Shown piece after piece: positions 36,022 through 44,364 of a stretch of DNA of 64,000 nucleotides (its first letter is position 1; each line of letters begins with the position of its first letter). The notes below the pieces were generated by a model. It was given only the letters and a program-made list of their open reading frames with translations, searched no databases and had not been told where the DNA came from. The translations under genes were made by a program, and so were the position numbers. Origin of the DNA: Rhodopirellula europaea 6C (GTDB lineage Bacteria; Planctomycetota; Planctomycetia; Pirellulales; Pirellulaceae); assembly GCF_000338295.1 (NCBI RefSeq), contig NZ_ANMO01000097.1, positions 62,001 to 126,000 on the forward strand, written 5' to 3'.

Positions 36022-36687
36022 TCACTGGCTGGCGATTGCCCCGTCCATCGCGATCGTGTCGGCGAAGTCGTAGGGGTGGAACACTCGGCCGATGCGTTCG
36101 GCGAGCATTTGCAGATAAAGCTTGCGGAATTTCGACTCGGTCGTCTCGCTGGTGTATTGCCCCGCCGTCGAGGGAAACATGAATTCGTCGATCTCTTTGC
36201 GAAAGATGACGGATTCGGTTTCGACGTCGAGGACGGTCAAGGTCACGGCCGCGGATCCGCGATAAAGCGTCGCACCTTCGCGGAGCTTCATGCCGGTCAG
36301 TTCGATTGCCAAGACCTTCTCTGCTTCGACCCCTTTGCCGATGTCTAGGAAGTCCGTGTTTTCCCAACCGTGGGTGTCGCGGAACTCTTGGATTTGATCT
36401 TCGCGAACCAGGCTGATGTCTTTGATTTTGTTGAGCAGGATGTCGCTGACTTTTCGCGACAGAGTCCGTGCGGCGATGTCTTCGCTGTATTGGCTGCGGT
36501 CGGTGAAGGTCACAACCGCGACCTTGGAATCCTTGAGTTCTTCGCATTCCGCGGGAACTTGATCGGCACCAACGGCGTGCATCAAGTTGGACATCAAACC
36601 CAGGCAACCGGTTTGAGTGGTCAAGAGGAAGCAGGAAATCAGCAACGACGAAACGGTGCAAATGAGAGCGGTGGATCGAGCTGGCAT
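36022..36687 (-). CDS. Probable lipoprotein, TolB/LpoB-like fold possible
   Basis: A 221-residue exported protein. The N-terminus has a hydrophobic segment ending TQTGC, so Cys28 could be lipidated, though Gln at -3 is unusual for a lipobox. The mature part (SKVAVVTFTDRSQYSEDIAA, then VSDILLNKIKDISLVREDQI and GVEAEKVLAIELTG) resembles the alpha/beta domain of LpoB/CsgG-type envelope lipoproteins, an inference by pattern only. ATG 36687 gives a normal signal; ATG 36753 would add 22 residues. Confidence 0.6.
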   Translation of the reverse strand: MPARSTALICTVSSLLISCFLLTTQTGCLGLMSNLMHAVGADQVPAECEELKDSKVAVVTFTDRSQYSEDIAARTLSRKVSDILLNKIKDISLVREDQIQEFRDTHGWENTDFLDIGKGVEAEKVLAIELTGMKLREGATLYRGSAAVTLTVLDVETESVIFRKEIDEFMFPSTAGQYTSETTESKFRKLYLQMLAERIGRVFHPYDFADTIAMDGAIASQ

Positions 36688-36838
36688 GATGAACGTCAGA
36701 GGGCAAGCGGCGGGGAATACAACCGGAAACTTGGTCGTAAGCACTGCCAGCAATTCGACGCCACCCCAATCCGATGTTGTTCGCGAAATGCGAACGGAAT
36801 TCAGACTGAAAAGCTTTTTGCGATGAGTTCCACGCCCG

Positions 36839-37639
36839 CTAAAGAACGACCGGCGCGACGATCAATTCGCGTTCAATTTGGAACAGCGTCACATGCCAAT
36901 CGGATTCGTCTTCGCTGCGAGACGGATTCCATTGCAGTTCGATTTGAATCACGTTGTCGAATTGCCCGGTCGGATCTCGCCAGTACGTGTCGACCTTTTC
37001 ACGGCCGTACTTCTGGAAGACGCGAGGTCGACGGTCGAGTTCCCACTGGATTTCTGGGCCGAGCCGTTTGACATCCGAATAAGCACCCGCACGAAACGTC
37101 TCGAGCTGTTCCTGAGCGGATTGATCCAACTCGTAAGCCGCGTCCAACTTCATCGTCGAAACTTGACGGTTGGGAGCCGACTTTTGCAACTCGAGTGCCA
37201 GGGCTTCTTCACCGTTGGCAGCCAGTTCGAGGTACTGCTGTGCGAAGTAGGTCGCTTGGTCGCCGAGCGTTCGGTACTTCAGGTAGTGCACAAAGAACCC
37301 GGTCGAACCGAACAGGCAAGCTAGCACCAGGCCGATTCTGGCGACCGTGGTGCCAACGGGTTTGGCACTTCCACTGTGCTTTCGCAGCGCAAACAAGCAG
37401 ATCGCAATCGCCAAAGCTGGCAGCACCAGCATTGGTTTGGCAACCGCGGCGGTGAAGCTGGCAAGCGAGATCAGGAAACCGATGAAGGCGCTGATGCGAA
37501 CCGGTGCGACGTCATCAACCACGACCGCTTCGTAGCCCGATTCGGCTCCCATTCTGGGAACATCCTTTTCGCGATTGGCGGCGGTGGCTTTCGCGGCACC
37601 GCCCAAAAACAACGACTTGGACGATTCAGGCTGGTTCAT
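36839..37639 (-). CDS. Hypothetical membrane protein, 266 aa
   Basis: I do not recognise the family. A polar N-terminus of about 48 residues is followed by three hydrophobic segments (ISAFIGFLISLASFTAAV, PMLVLPALAIAICLFAL, ARIGLVLACLFGSTGFFVHYL) and a soluble C-terminal domain of about 140 residues, probably outside the cytoplasm. That domain has helical stretches (QATYFAQQYLELAANGEEAL) and a closing beta part (VIQIELQWNP, DWHVTLFQIERELIVAPVVL). It begins 50 bp after lpxB on the same strand. Confidence 0.65.
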   Translation of the reverse strand: MNQPESSKSLFLGGAAKATAANREKDVPRMGAESGYEAVVVDDVAPVRISAFIGFLISLASFTAAVAKPMLVLPALAIAICLFALRKHSGSAKPVGTTVARIGLVLACLFGSTGFFVHYLKYRTLGDQATYFAQQYLELAANGEEALALELQKSAPNRQVSTMKLDAAYELDQSAQEQLETFRAGAYSDVKRLGPEIQWELDRRPRVFQKYGREKVDTYWRDPTGQFDNVIQIELQWNPSRSEDESDWHVTLFQIERELIVAPVVL

Positions 37640-37689
37640 TTCGGCGAGGTTACGAAAAGAGGACCACGGGGGAAGTTGGACCCGGGCTG

Positions 37690-38943
37690 TTACGCAGCGT
37701 TTCGCATTTGGGTTTGCATACCCAGAGAATTCTTTTCTGGGAGCGTTTCGAGTTCGCCGAACAGCTTGGAACGCAGTAGTTCCGCGGCTCTTTGAGACGC
37801 CCCGGGACTGGCGTGTTCATTTCGCAGGTTCTGGAGGTCTCGCCGGATTTTGGCGTAGTAAAAGCTGTCCTGCAGCATCGCTCGCATGGTTTCGGTCAGA
37901 AAATCGACCGCGGGTTCCGGGTCACCAACCGAGATGAACTCGGGGAAGAGTTTGCGTCCGGCCATCAGGTTCGGGAGCGTGACGCTGTCGATCTTCAAAA
38001 CGCGTTTTCCGACCGCGTGCAAGACTCGTCCGACACGGTAAATCACCGCGGCGGGAGTTTCGCGGGCCAGCAATTCCAGGCTGACGCTGCCGCTGACCAT
38101 CATCGCACAGTGGGCGGCTTCGATGATTTCGGACGTGCAATCGACGTAGAAATCGATCGGCAAGTTTTTGTCTTCTTCGGACAGTTGTTCTCGGCACCAA
38201 AGGCATTGCTTGTCGCGGTAGGCAGCGACGGCAAAACGCACGTTTTCACCGGACTCGCTCATTTCGCGGTCCAATCGGCGGATGGTTTCCAATTGAATGG
38301 GGAAGTTCGACCGGACTTCGTGGTCACGTGATCCTGGCAGAACCGCAACGATTCGTTCGCCGGAATTTTGTTGGCTTTGGAAGCGACGCATGACCGCCGT
38401 GTCGAGTTTTTGTTCGGCAACGGCGTCAAAGAACGGGTGCCCGACCAGGCTGACTGGGATTTGATGTTGCTTGAAGAACGTTTGCTCGACCGGCAATACA
38501 GCGACCACGTGATCGACGCTGCGTTTCATCTTGCGAACTCGCCATGCACCCCAAGCCCACAACTGTGGCGGGCAATAGTAGTGAACCGGAATACCGTACT
38601 TCTTAGCTCGTTTCGCGATGTGCCAATTGAATCCGGGAAAGTCGACCAGGACGACCGAGTCCACCGATCCGGACCGGAAGATGTCTTCGGCTTGGTCGGC
38701 AAAGCGAAAAAATTCGCGGAGTTTTGGTAGGACTTCCACAATTCCGACGACGGCGTGGCGTGTCAGGTCCAAGTCAACGCGGCAACCGGCCGCCAGCATC
38801 GAAGGGCCGCCAAAACCGCGGCAAATGATTCGCTGGTCGTTTCGCATCGCCAAGCCGCCGGGATTCGCCAATTGACGAATCAATCGAGCGGCGTGTTGGT
38901 CACCGCTGGGTTCCCCGACGGAAAAAAAGATGGTCTTGGTCAC
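37690..38943 (-). CDS. lpxB: Lipid-A-disaccharide synthase
   Basis: A 417-residue GT19 glycosyltransferase that joins UDP-2,3-diacylglucosamine and lipid X to form the lipid A disaccharide. FFSVGEPSGDQHAARLI (6-22) is the family N-terminal signature; VLPGSRDHEV and the later MVSGSVSLELLARETPAAVIYR match the donor-binding half. GTG 38943 with CGGGGA upstream is preferred to ATG 38973, since the extra ten residues add nothing familiar. Its presence implies an outer membrane with lipid A. It is divergent from the histidine kinase gene. Confidence 0.92.
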   Translation of the reverse strand: MTKTIFFSVGEPSGDQHAARLIRQLANPGGLAMRNDQRIICRGFGGPSMLAAGCRVDLDLTRHAVVGIVEVLPKLREFFRFADQAEDIFRSGSVDSVVLVDFPGFNWHIAKRAKKYGIPVHYYCPPQLWAWGAWRVRKMKRSVDHVVAVLPVEQTFFKQHQIPVSLVGHPFFDAVAEQKLDTAVMRRFQSQQNSGERIVAVLPGSRDHEVRSNFPIQLETIRRLDREMSESGENVRFAVAAYRDKQCLWCREQLSEEDKNLPIDFYVDCTSEIIEAAHCAMMVSGSVSLELLARETPAAVIYRVGRVLHAVGKRVLKIDSVTLPNLMAGRKLFPEFISVGDPEPAVDFLTETMRAMLQDSFYYAKIRRDLQNLRNEHASPGASQRAAELLRSKLFGELETLPEKNSLGMQTQMRNAA

Positions 38944-39112
38944 GTGTGACGGTCCCCGGCGATCGTGGAGCAAAGTTCAACGTGGGGATATAGGAAATCA
39001 CGCTTTGGGAACGCAAGTTCGATCCGCTCTTGCCACTCCGCCAAGCCAACGATACGCTTCGAAATGTTGAACAGGATGTTTCACACCGTGATGGTCAGGG
39101 AGGCCGATTCGG

Positions 39113-41116
39113 ATGCGAAAAAATGGACCCCATGAGGCGGGCAGCCTCTCTGCAACGCATCCCACGGCGTCGCTATTTGGCTCCGGTTCGGATGAGTCAT
39201 CTGCTGACGACGCGACGATTTCGATGTCCAACCGTGACGCGGTCCCGGACTCGGTCGCCGAACCTCTTTTTGCAGCGCCGAAGTCTCCTGCCGAGGCAAA
39301 TCCTACGTCAGGCGAGGATGCCGCTGCTGAAAAGTCGGCAACCAATTGGTCTCGGCGAATCCCACGTTTGCGAACCGATTCAAGAGTCTGGCGTTTGGCT
39401 CCGCGAGGCAAGTTCCCGAAGATTGGCTCGATTCAAGTCAAGCTGCTGACCGGGACGCTGGTTTTGGTCGCCTTAGTGATCACGCTCGGCGGTGTCGGGA
39501 TCATCGGGTTGTACCAATACCGAAACTTGGCCGACGCGATCAGTTCGCGAGCCAAGGAGTTGCCGATGGCAACGCAGATCGCTCAAGCCGCCGCGAAGGC
39601 ACGCGACAGCAACACGCGTTTGTGCCAGATGCGCGCTCAGGCAACCATGATCGATCCCTTTGGAATGCCGCACTCGAATCTTCAAATGGAGAGTGAAAAG
39701 TTTCACAACACCATCAATGAGTTGGGTTCGGCACTCGATCGCTATTTCACCATGGTGACGGTCAAGATTGAACAGCCCAAAGATGTGGAGGCTGGTTCGA
39801 CGCTAATCAATCCTGAAACGCAACGTGATTCGTTGAAAACGATCCGTTCAATATTGTCTGAGATTGAGCAGAATCAAAACAACTTGGACTATTTGGTCAT
39901 CGATCGTCGTTCCAGTCGCAACAAGATGGGAGAGACCCTCGATGATTTGGTCGAAAAGACGCGTGCTCACCTTGTTTTGATACACGGACAAATGGCGGCG
40001 TTCAGTGATCATGTCAAAGGCCGCTATCGACTTGGGATCGGCATCGCTTGGGTCGCGTTTGCCGCATCGATGATTATCGCCGCATTGATGGTGTGGATCT
40101 TTCAAACCAGCGTCTTGGCGCCGTTCAACAATCTCGTCATTGGTGCCCGTTTAGTATCACGTGGCCAGTTTGGGCACCGGATCGATTTGGGCACGGGTGA
40201 CGAACTTGGCGAGTTGGCCGTCATTCTCAATGAGATGACCGATCGCTTCCAAAACAGCATGGCTCACATCGAAAAGATGTGCGACGAATTGGATCAAGAA
40301 GTGAAGGTGCGTTCTCAGGAAGTGATTCGCAACGAACAGCTTGCCGGCGTCGGTTTCTTGGCGGCGGGGTTCGCTCATGAGATCAACAATCCGATGGCCG
40401 CGATTGCTTGGAGCGCCGAAGCGATCGAGTCGCGAATGAACGACTTGATGATGCTGCCCGACGACGAGCGATTGCTCGACAGCGAGATGACTGAGAATTG
40501 GCGTGAGAACCTGCAACGCATCGAAGGCGAAGCTTTCCGGTGCAAGTCGATCATCGAAAAGATGTTGTTGTTCAGTCGAATGGGACAGGTCGAGAAGACT
40601 TCGTTTGACATCGTGCCGTTGGTCAACGACGTGATCGAAATGGTCGGAACACTTGGAAAGTACAAGTGTCAGTCCCTGCGGTTGTTCGGTGACGAAACGG
40701 CGATCGTCTATGCAAACGATCAAGAGATTCGCCAAGTCATTTTAAACTTGGTGACCAATGCACTCGAAAGCGTGGATTGCGACGGCGACGTGAGCATCTA
40801 CATCCAGCAAGGTCCCAAGACGTCAACGGTTCGCGTGAAGGATACCGGTTGCGGGATGTCAGCCGAAGTTCAGGCCCACTTGTTTGAACCCTTTTTCACT
40901 CGGCGCCGCGATGGCACCGGAACCGGATTGGGTCTCAGTATTTCGCACCGAATTGTTTGTCAGCACGGTGGTCAGTTGAGTGCTCGCAGCGAAGGCGAGA
41001 ACCGCGGCAGCGAATTTGAATTGCGATTGCCAATCGCTGCCATCACCGAAGAAGTCACCTCCCCCGCGTATGAAAGTTGGAAGTTCCAAGATGCCCAGCA
41101 AACCCAAGCAGCCTAA
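39113..41116 (+). CDS. Membrane sensor histidine kinase (HAMP)
   Basis: A 667-residue kinase. A long polar, probably cytoplasmic N-terminus (about 100 residues) precedes membrane helix 1 (LTGTLVLVALVITLGGVGII). A helical extracytoplasmic sensor region follows, then helix 2 (GIAWVAFAASMIIAALMVWI), a HAMP domain, and the phosphoacceptor region GFAHEINNPMAAIAW with His422. The ATPase domain has NLVTNALES, VKDTGCGM and GTGLGLSIS. The long N-terminal tail before the first helix is unusual; ATG further in (MSNRDAVPDSV) would shorten it. It overlaps the response regulator by 26 bases, so they form one two-component operon. Confidence 0.92.
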   Translation: MRKNGPHEAGSLSATHPTASLFGSGSDESSADDATISMSNRDAVPDSVAEPLFAAPKSPAEANPTSGEDAAAEKSATNWSRRIPRLRTDSRVWRLAPRGKFPKIGSIQVKLLTGTLVLVALVITLGGVGIIGLYQYRNLADAISSRAKELPMATQIAQAAAKARDSNTRLCQMRAQATMIDPFGMPHSNLQMESEKFHNTINELGSALDRYFTMVTVKIEQPKDVEAGSTLINPETQRDSLKTIRSILSEIEQNQNNLDYLVIDRRSSRNKMGETLDDLVEKTRAHLVLIHGQMAAFSDHVKGRYRLGIGIAWVAFAASMIIAALMVWIFQTSVLAPFNNLVIGARLVSRGQFGHRIDLGTGDELGELAVILNEMTDRFQNSMAHIEKMCDELDQEVKVRSQEVIRNEQLAGVGFLAAGFAHEINNPMAAIAWSAEAIESRMNDLMMLPDDERLLDSEMTENWRENLQRIEGEAFRCKSIIEKMLLFSRMGQVEKTSFDIVPLVNDVIEMVGTLGKYKCQSLRLFGDETAIVYANDQEIRQVILNLVTNALESVDCDGDVSIYIQQGPKTSTVRVKDTGCGMSAEVQAHLFEPFFTRRRDGTGTGLGLSISHRIVCQHGGQLSARSEGENRGSEFELRLPIAAITEEVTSPAYESWKFQDAQQTQAA

Positions 41117-42476
41117 AGCCAACGGTATGCACATTCTTTTCGCGGACGATGAACCTCAGTTGCAAAAGCTGATGGGCACCGAGTTGCCACGAATGGGATA
41201 CCGCGTGACCGTTTGTCCCGACGGGCAAACGGCTGTCGATGTTCTGTCGAAGGAGCCGATTGATTGCCTGTTGGTTGATCTCGATATGCCCGGGATGAGC
41301 GGGATCGAAGTCATCGCTCGTGCTCGCGAAATTCGGCCGGAGATCGAAGCGGTGATTATGACGGGCAAGCCTAGTCAAGAAACCGCGATCGAAGCCCTCC
41401 GCCACGGCACGTTTGACTATCTGATGAAGCCGTGTCGGTTGGCAGAGATTTCTGCGTTGATGGGACGCGTGAGTGAGCGTCGTGAGTGGAACCGTTTGGT
41501 CGCCGCCCTTCGTCATCGCTTGCAGCGAGCGGAAGGCGATTCGGATTTGATCGGTGAGAACCAATCGATGAACGCGGTTCGCAAATTGATCGCCAAGGTT
41601 GCTCCGACTGAATCAACGGTCTTGATCCGTGGCGAAACGGGATGCGGCAAAGAATTGGTCGCTCGTGCGATCGCGGACGAGAGTCTTCGCAGCGATCAGC
41701 CATTCGTCGCAATCAACTGTGGCGCGTTGCCCGAGACGTTGATCGAGAGCGAACTGTTTGGGCACGTCAAAGGTGCGTTCACGGGAGCGGACTCCGGACG
41801 GATGGGATTGTTCGAAGTCGCAAGCGGCGGAACGTTGTTCTTGGACGAAGTCGGTGAGCTGCCGTTGGCTGTTCAAGCAAAGTTGCTTCGCGTGTTGGAA
41901 ACCGGTGACATCCGTCGTCTTGGCGACAACCAAAGTATCAAGGTCGACGTGCGAGTCGTTTGCGCGACTCACCGAGATTTGGAACAAATGGTGACCGAAG
42001 GCACCTTCCGTGAAGACTTGATGTTCCGTATCAACACGTTTGAGCTTCGTCTGCCAGCGCTTCGCGATCGCATTGACGATTTGCCTGCATTGGCGGAGCA
42101 CTTGCTGCGTCGACATCGTGCCGATGGGACGAGCGGTCAGCTTTTCACTGAAGCGGCGATGGCTGAGTTGCAATCGCATCAATGGCCGGGCAACGTTCGC
42201 GAACTTGCCAACGTGATCGAGCATGCTTCCGTGTTGTGCGATGCACTTCCGATCGATGTGGAGCATTTGCCGCAGCACTTCGCCCGCCGTCAGCTTCGTG
42301 CCGATTTGGCCGACACCGCTCCGATGACAATGCGAGAGATCGAACAGCGTGCGATCGAGAGATCGATGACTCGTCACAACGGCAACAAGAAAGCTGTGGC
42401 GGAAGAGCTCGGTATGTCACTGAAAACGCTTTACAACAAGCTGAACGCGGCATCGGAAGCTTCCGAAGCGGCTTAG
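41091..42476 (+). CDS. Sigma-54-dependent response regulator (NtrC type)
   Basis: A 461-residue activator. Receiver domain with acidic pocket ADD (18-20) and phosphoacceptor Asp63 in [12 protein letters not shown]. The AAA+ domain has Walker A GETGCGKE, the sigma-54 contact loop GAFTGA, and [21 protein letters not shown] Fis-type helix-turn-helix closes the protein ([20 protein letters not shown]). ATG 41091 with GGAAG upstream is chosen and lies inside the kinase gene; ATG 41127 is possible. It should activate RpoN promoters on a signal from the adjacent kinase. Confidence 0.93.
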   Translation: MPSKPKQPKANGMHILFADDEPQLQKLMGTELPRMGYRVTVCPDGQTAVDVLSKEPIDCLLVDLDMPGMSGIEVIARAREIRPEIEAVIMTGKPSQETAIEALRHGTFDYLMKPCRLAEISALMGRVSERREWNRLVAALRHRLQRAEGDSDLIGENQSMNAVRKLIAKVAPTESTVLIRGETGCGKELVARAIADESLRSDQPFVAINCGALPETLIESELFGHVKGAFTGADSGRMGLFEVASGGTLFLDEVGELPLAVQAKLLRVLETGDIRRLGDNQSIKVDVRVVCATHRDLEQMVTEGTFREDLMFRINTFELRLPALRDRIDDLPALAEHLLRRHRADGTSGQLFTEAAMAELQSHQWPGNVRELANVIEHASVLCDALPIDVEHLPQHFARRQLRADLADTAPMTMREIEQRAIERSMTRHNGNKKAVAEELGMSLKTLYNKLNAASEASEAA

Positions 42477-42508
42477 CTCGTGCGTCTGCGATCGTTGAAT
42501 CAACATCC

Positions 42509-42572
42509 GTACGATGGACTTCCAAGTCCGTCGAAAGTCTTTGCCCCCGACGGACTTGGAAGTCCATCGTAC
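42509..42572. repeat. Perfect 25-bp inverted repeat
   Basis: Bases 42509-42533 are the exact reverse complement of 42548-42572, with a 14-nt loop. Each arm also contains the near-palindrome GGACTTCCAAGTCC. It lies just after the response regulator gene. On the plus strand it would form a very stable RNA hairpin, but no T-run follows. REP-like element or transcript end are both plausible. Confidence 0.65.
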
Positions 42573-42709
42573 TAGGAATTGAGCGATGGCCGGCTCGTCC
42601 ATTCGTCGGGATTTGGTTGACTCGGGTGTTTGGGGGTAAGATATTTACGCTGCCTCAATTTTGAATTGCTGGCACACACACGCAAGCATCCCCATCCCGC
42701 CCGGATTTC

Positions 42710-44146
42710 ATGAAACTCCTTCTTAGAACCATTGCCACCGTTTTCGCGGTTGCCTTTGTCCCCGTTTTCGCGCACGCAGAGACGAAGTCGCCCAATTTTC
42801 TGATCGTCATGGCAGACGATTGCACGTACAACGATCTGCCGATGTACGGGGGCGAGAATGCGAAAACACCGAACCTGGAAAGGCTCGCCAAAGAAGGGAT
42901 GACATTCGATCGGGCGTTCCTCGCCGAAGCGATTTGCCAGCCTTGTCGTGCCGAGTTGTATTCGGGTTTGTATCCGATGCGAAATGGCTGCAATTGGAAT
43001 CACTCGGCCAGTCGTGGTGACATCGAGAGCATGCCACAGCATCTTTCACGAGTTGGCTATCGCGTCGGGTTGGCCGGCAAGGTTCATGTGTCGCCGGAAT
43101 CTGCTTTCCCATTCGAGATGGTGGATGGTTGCGACAAAAACTGCGTTCGTAATCCGACTCAAGAAATGCAATTGGATTCCATTCGTGAGTTCATGGCTCG
43201 CGATGATGGTCAGCCGTTTTGTTTGGTGGTTGCGTTGGTGGAACCGCACGTGCCGTGGGTGATGGGCGACGCGAGTGCGTACCCGCCTCGTAAACTGAAG
43301 TTGCCACCGAATATTGGTGACACGCCCGAAACTCGATCGGCGTTTGGTCGGTACTTGGCCGAGATCACTTACATGGATGATCAGTTCGGTCAGATCATGA
43401 ATGAGTTGGAAGAGGTCGGTGAATCAAACGATACGATCGTGCTGTTCACGTCTGAACAGGGCTCGCAGTTTCCAGGCAACAAGTGGACGAACTACAACAC
43501 GGGCGTGCACACGGCGTTGATCGCCAAGTGGCCGGGCATGATCGTGCCGGGAACCAGGACAGACGCTCTGGTGCAATACGCCGATGTGTTGCCAACGTTG
43601 ATGGATTTGGCCGGTGCGGAGTATCAACCAGAAGTGTTTGACGGGTCTTCCTTCGCTCATGTGCTAAGACACGAGAAGGATGCCCATCGTGAATATGCTT
43701 ACGGGACGCATAACAATGTTCCTGAAGGTCCGTCCTATCCCATTCGATCTATCACCGATGGGCGGTATCACTACATCCGCAATCTGCAGAACGAGAACCT
43801 GTACATCGAAAAGCACTTGATGGGCATCAAGGGCAACGGCGAGCTGAATAACAAGTACTGGCAGACTTGGGTGTTCCAGAGCTTTGATCAGCCGGAGCTA
43901 CTTCGTCTGATTCACCGTTACCAGTTGCGTCCGAAAGAGGAGCTTTATGATCTGGAACACGATCCCTACGAGATGACCAATTTGATCGAAGACGAAAGTT
44001 TGGCCGAAATTCGCTCGGAGCTGGGCCGAGAGCTGGATCGTTGGATGCGGTCGCAGGGTGACCCGGGAGCGGAGCAAGATACCACGGAGTCTTTGCGGGC
44101 AGCCAAACGCGGTGAGCATCGGTTCGGGCTTGGAACCGAAGGGTAG
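42710..44146 (+). CDS. Exported type I sulfatase with CQPCR motif
   Basis: A 478-residue sulfatase with a clear signal peptide (LLLRTIATVFAVAFVPVFAHA), metal site VMADDCTYND (33-42) and modification motif C-Q-P-C-R at 76-80, Cys76 being the predicted formylglycine. The second cysteine inside the motif (Cys79) is uncommon. FTSEQGSQFPGNKW supplies the second metal site, with Gln in place of the usual His/Asn neighbour. Related proteins act on heparan N-sulfate or similar; substrate unknown here. It follows the two-component operon after about 230 bp containing the inverted repeat, so it probably has its own promoter. Confidence 0.87.
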   Translation: MKLLLRTIATVFAVAFVPVFAHAETKSPNFLIVMADDCTYNDLPMYGGENAKTPNLERLAKEGMTFDRAFLAEAICQPCRAELYSGLYPMRNGCNWNHSASRGDIESMPQHLSRVGYRVGLAGKVHVSPESAFPFEMVDGCDKNCVRNPTQEMQLDSIREFMARDDGQPFCLVVALVEPHVPWVMGDASAYPPRKLKLPPNIGDTPETRSAFGRYLAEITYMDDQFGQIMNELEEVGESNDTIVLFTSEQGSQFPGNKWTNYNTGVHTALIAKWPGMIVPGTRTDALVQYADVLPTLMDLAGAEYQPEVFDGSSFAHVLRHEKDAHREYAYGTHNNVPEGPSYPIRSITDGRYHYIRNLQNENLYIEKHLMGIKGNGELNNKYWQTWVFQSFDQPELLRLIHRYQLRPKEELYDLEHDPYEMTNLIEDESLAEIRSELGRELDRWMRSQGDPGAEQDTTESLRAAKRGEHRFGLGTEG

Positions 44147-44156
44147 AGAGATGTAG

Positions 44157-44177
44157 GCGATCGGGGCCCCCGATCGC
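44157..44177. repeat. Hairpin 1 of the 44.2-kb cluster
   Basis: GCGATCGGGG, one central C, CCCCGATCGC: perfect 10-bp arms, followed by CTTGCGGG-like flank (TTGCGGG). The same flank follows hairpin 3, which links the two as one family with different arms. Confidence 0.6.
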
Positions 44178-44216
44178 TTGCGGGAAGATATGCGATTGCT
44201 AGAAGCGGTATGTGAG

Positions 44217-44240
44217 GTCGACCGAGAGGCCTCGGTCGAC
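44217..44240. repeat. Hairpin 2 of the 44.2-kb cluster
   Basis: GTCGACCGAG, loop AGGC, CTCGGTCGAC: perfect 10-bp arms. The AGGC loop is shared with hairpin 3, while the arms differ in a paired manner (CCGAG/CTCGG against CTGGG/CCCAG). Confidence 0.6.
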
Positions 44241-44285
44241 TACATGGCGCGCGCCTGGGAGTGTCGGTCGACTACATGGTGCGCG
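44232..44285. repeat. Direct repeat of 22 bp
   Basis: TCGGTCGACTACATGGCGCG and two further bases at 44232-44253 recur at 44264-44285 with one mismatch (C/T), 32 bp apart. The first copy includes the right arm of hairpin 2. Confidence 0.55.
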
Positions 44286-44314
44286 ACTATTTGGGCTGGT
44301 CGGTCGCGGGGATA

Positions 44315-44334
44315 CGACTGGGAGGCCCCAGTCG
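44315..44334. repeat. Hairpin 3 of the 44.2-kb cluster
   Basis: CGACTGGG, loop AGGC, CCCAGTCG: perfect 8-bp arms, followed by CTTGCGGGG. It lies about 30 bases past the zwf stop on the minus strand, so it could also end the zwf transcript. Confidence 0.6.
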
Positions 44335-44364
44335 CTTGCGGGGTACGGATGGACTTTGGGCTGC

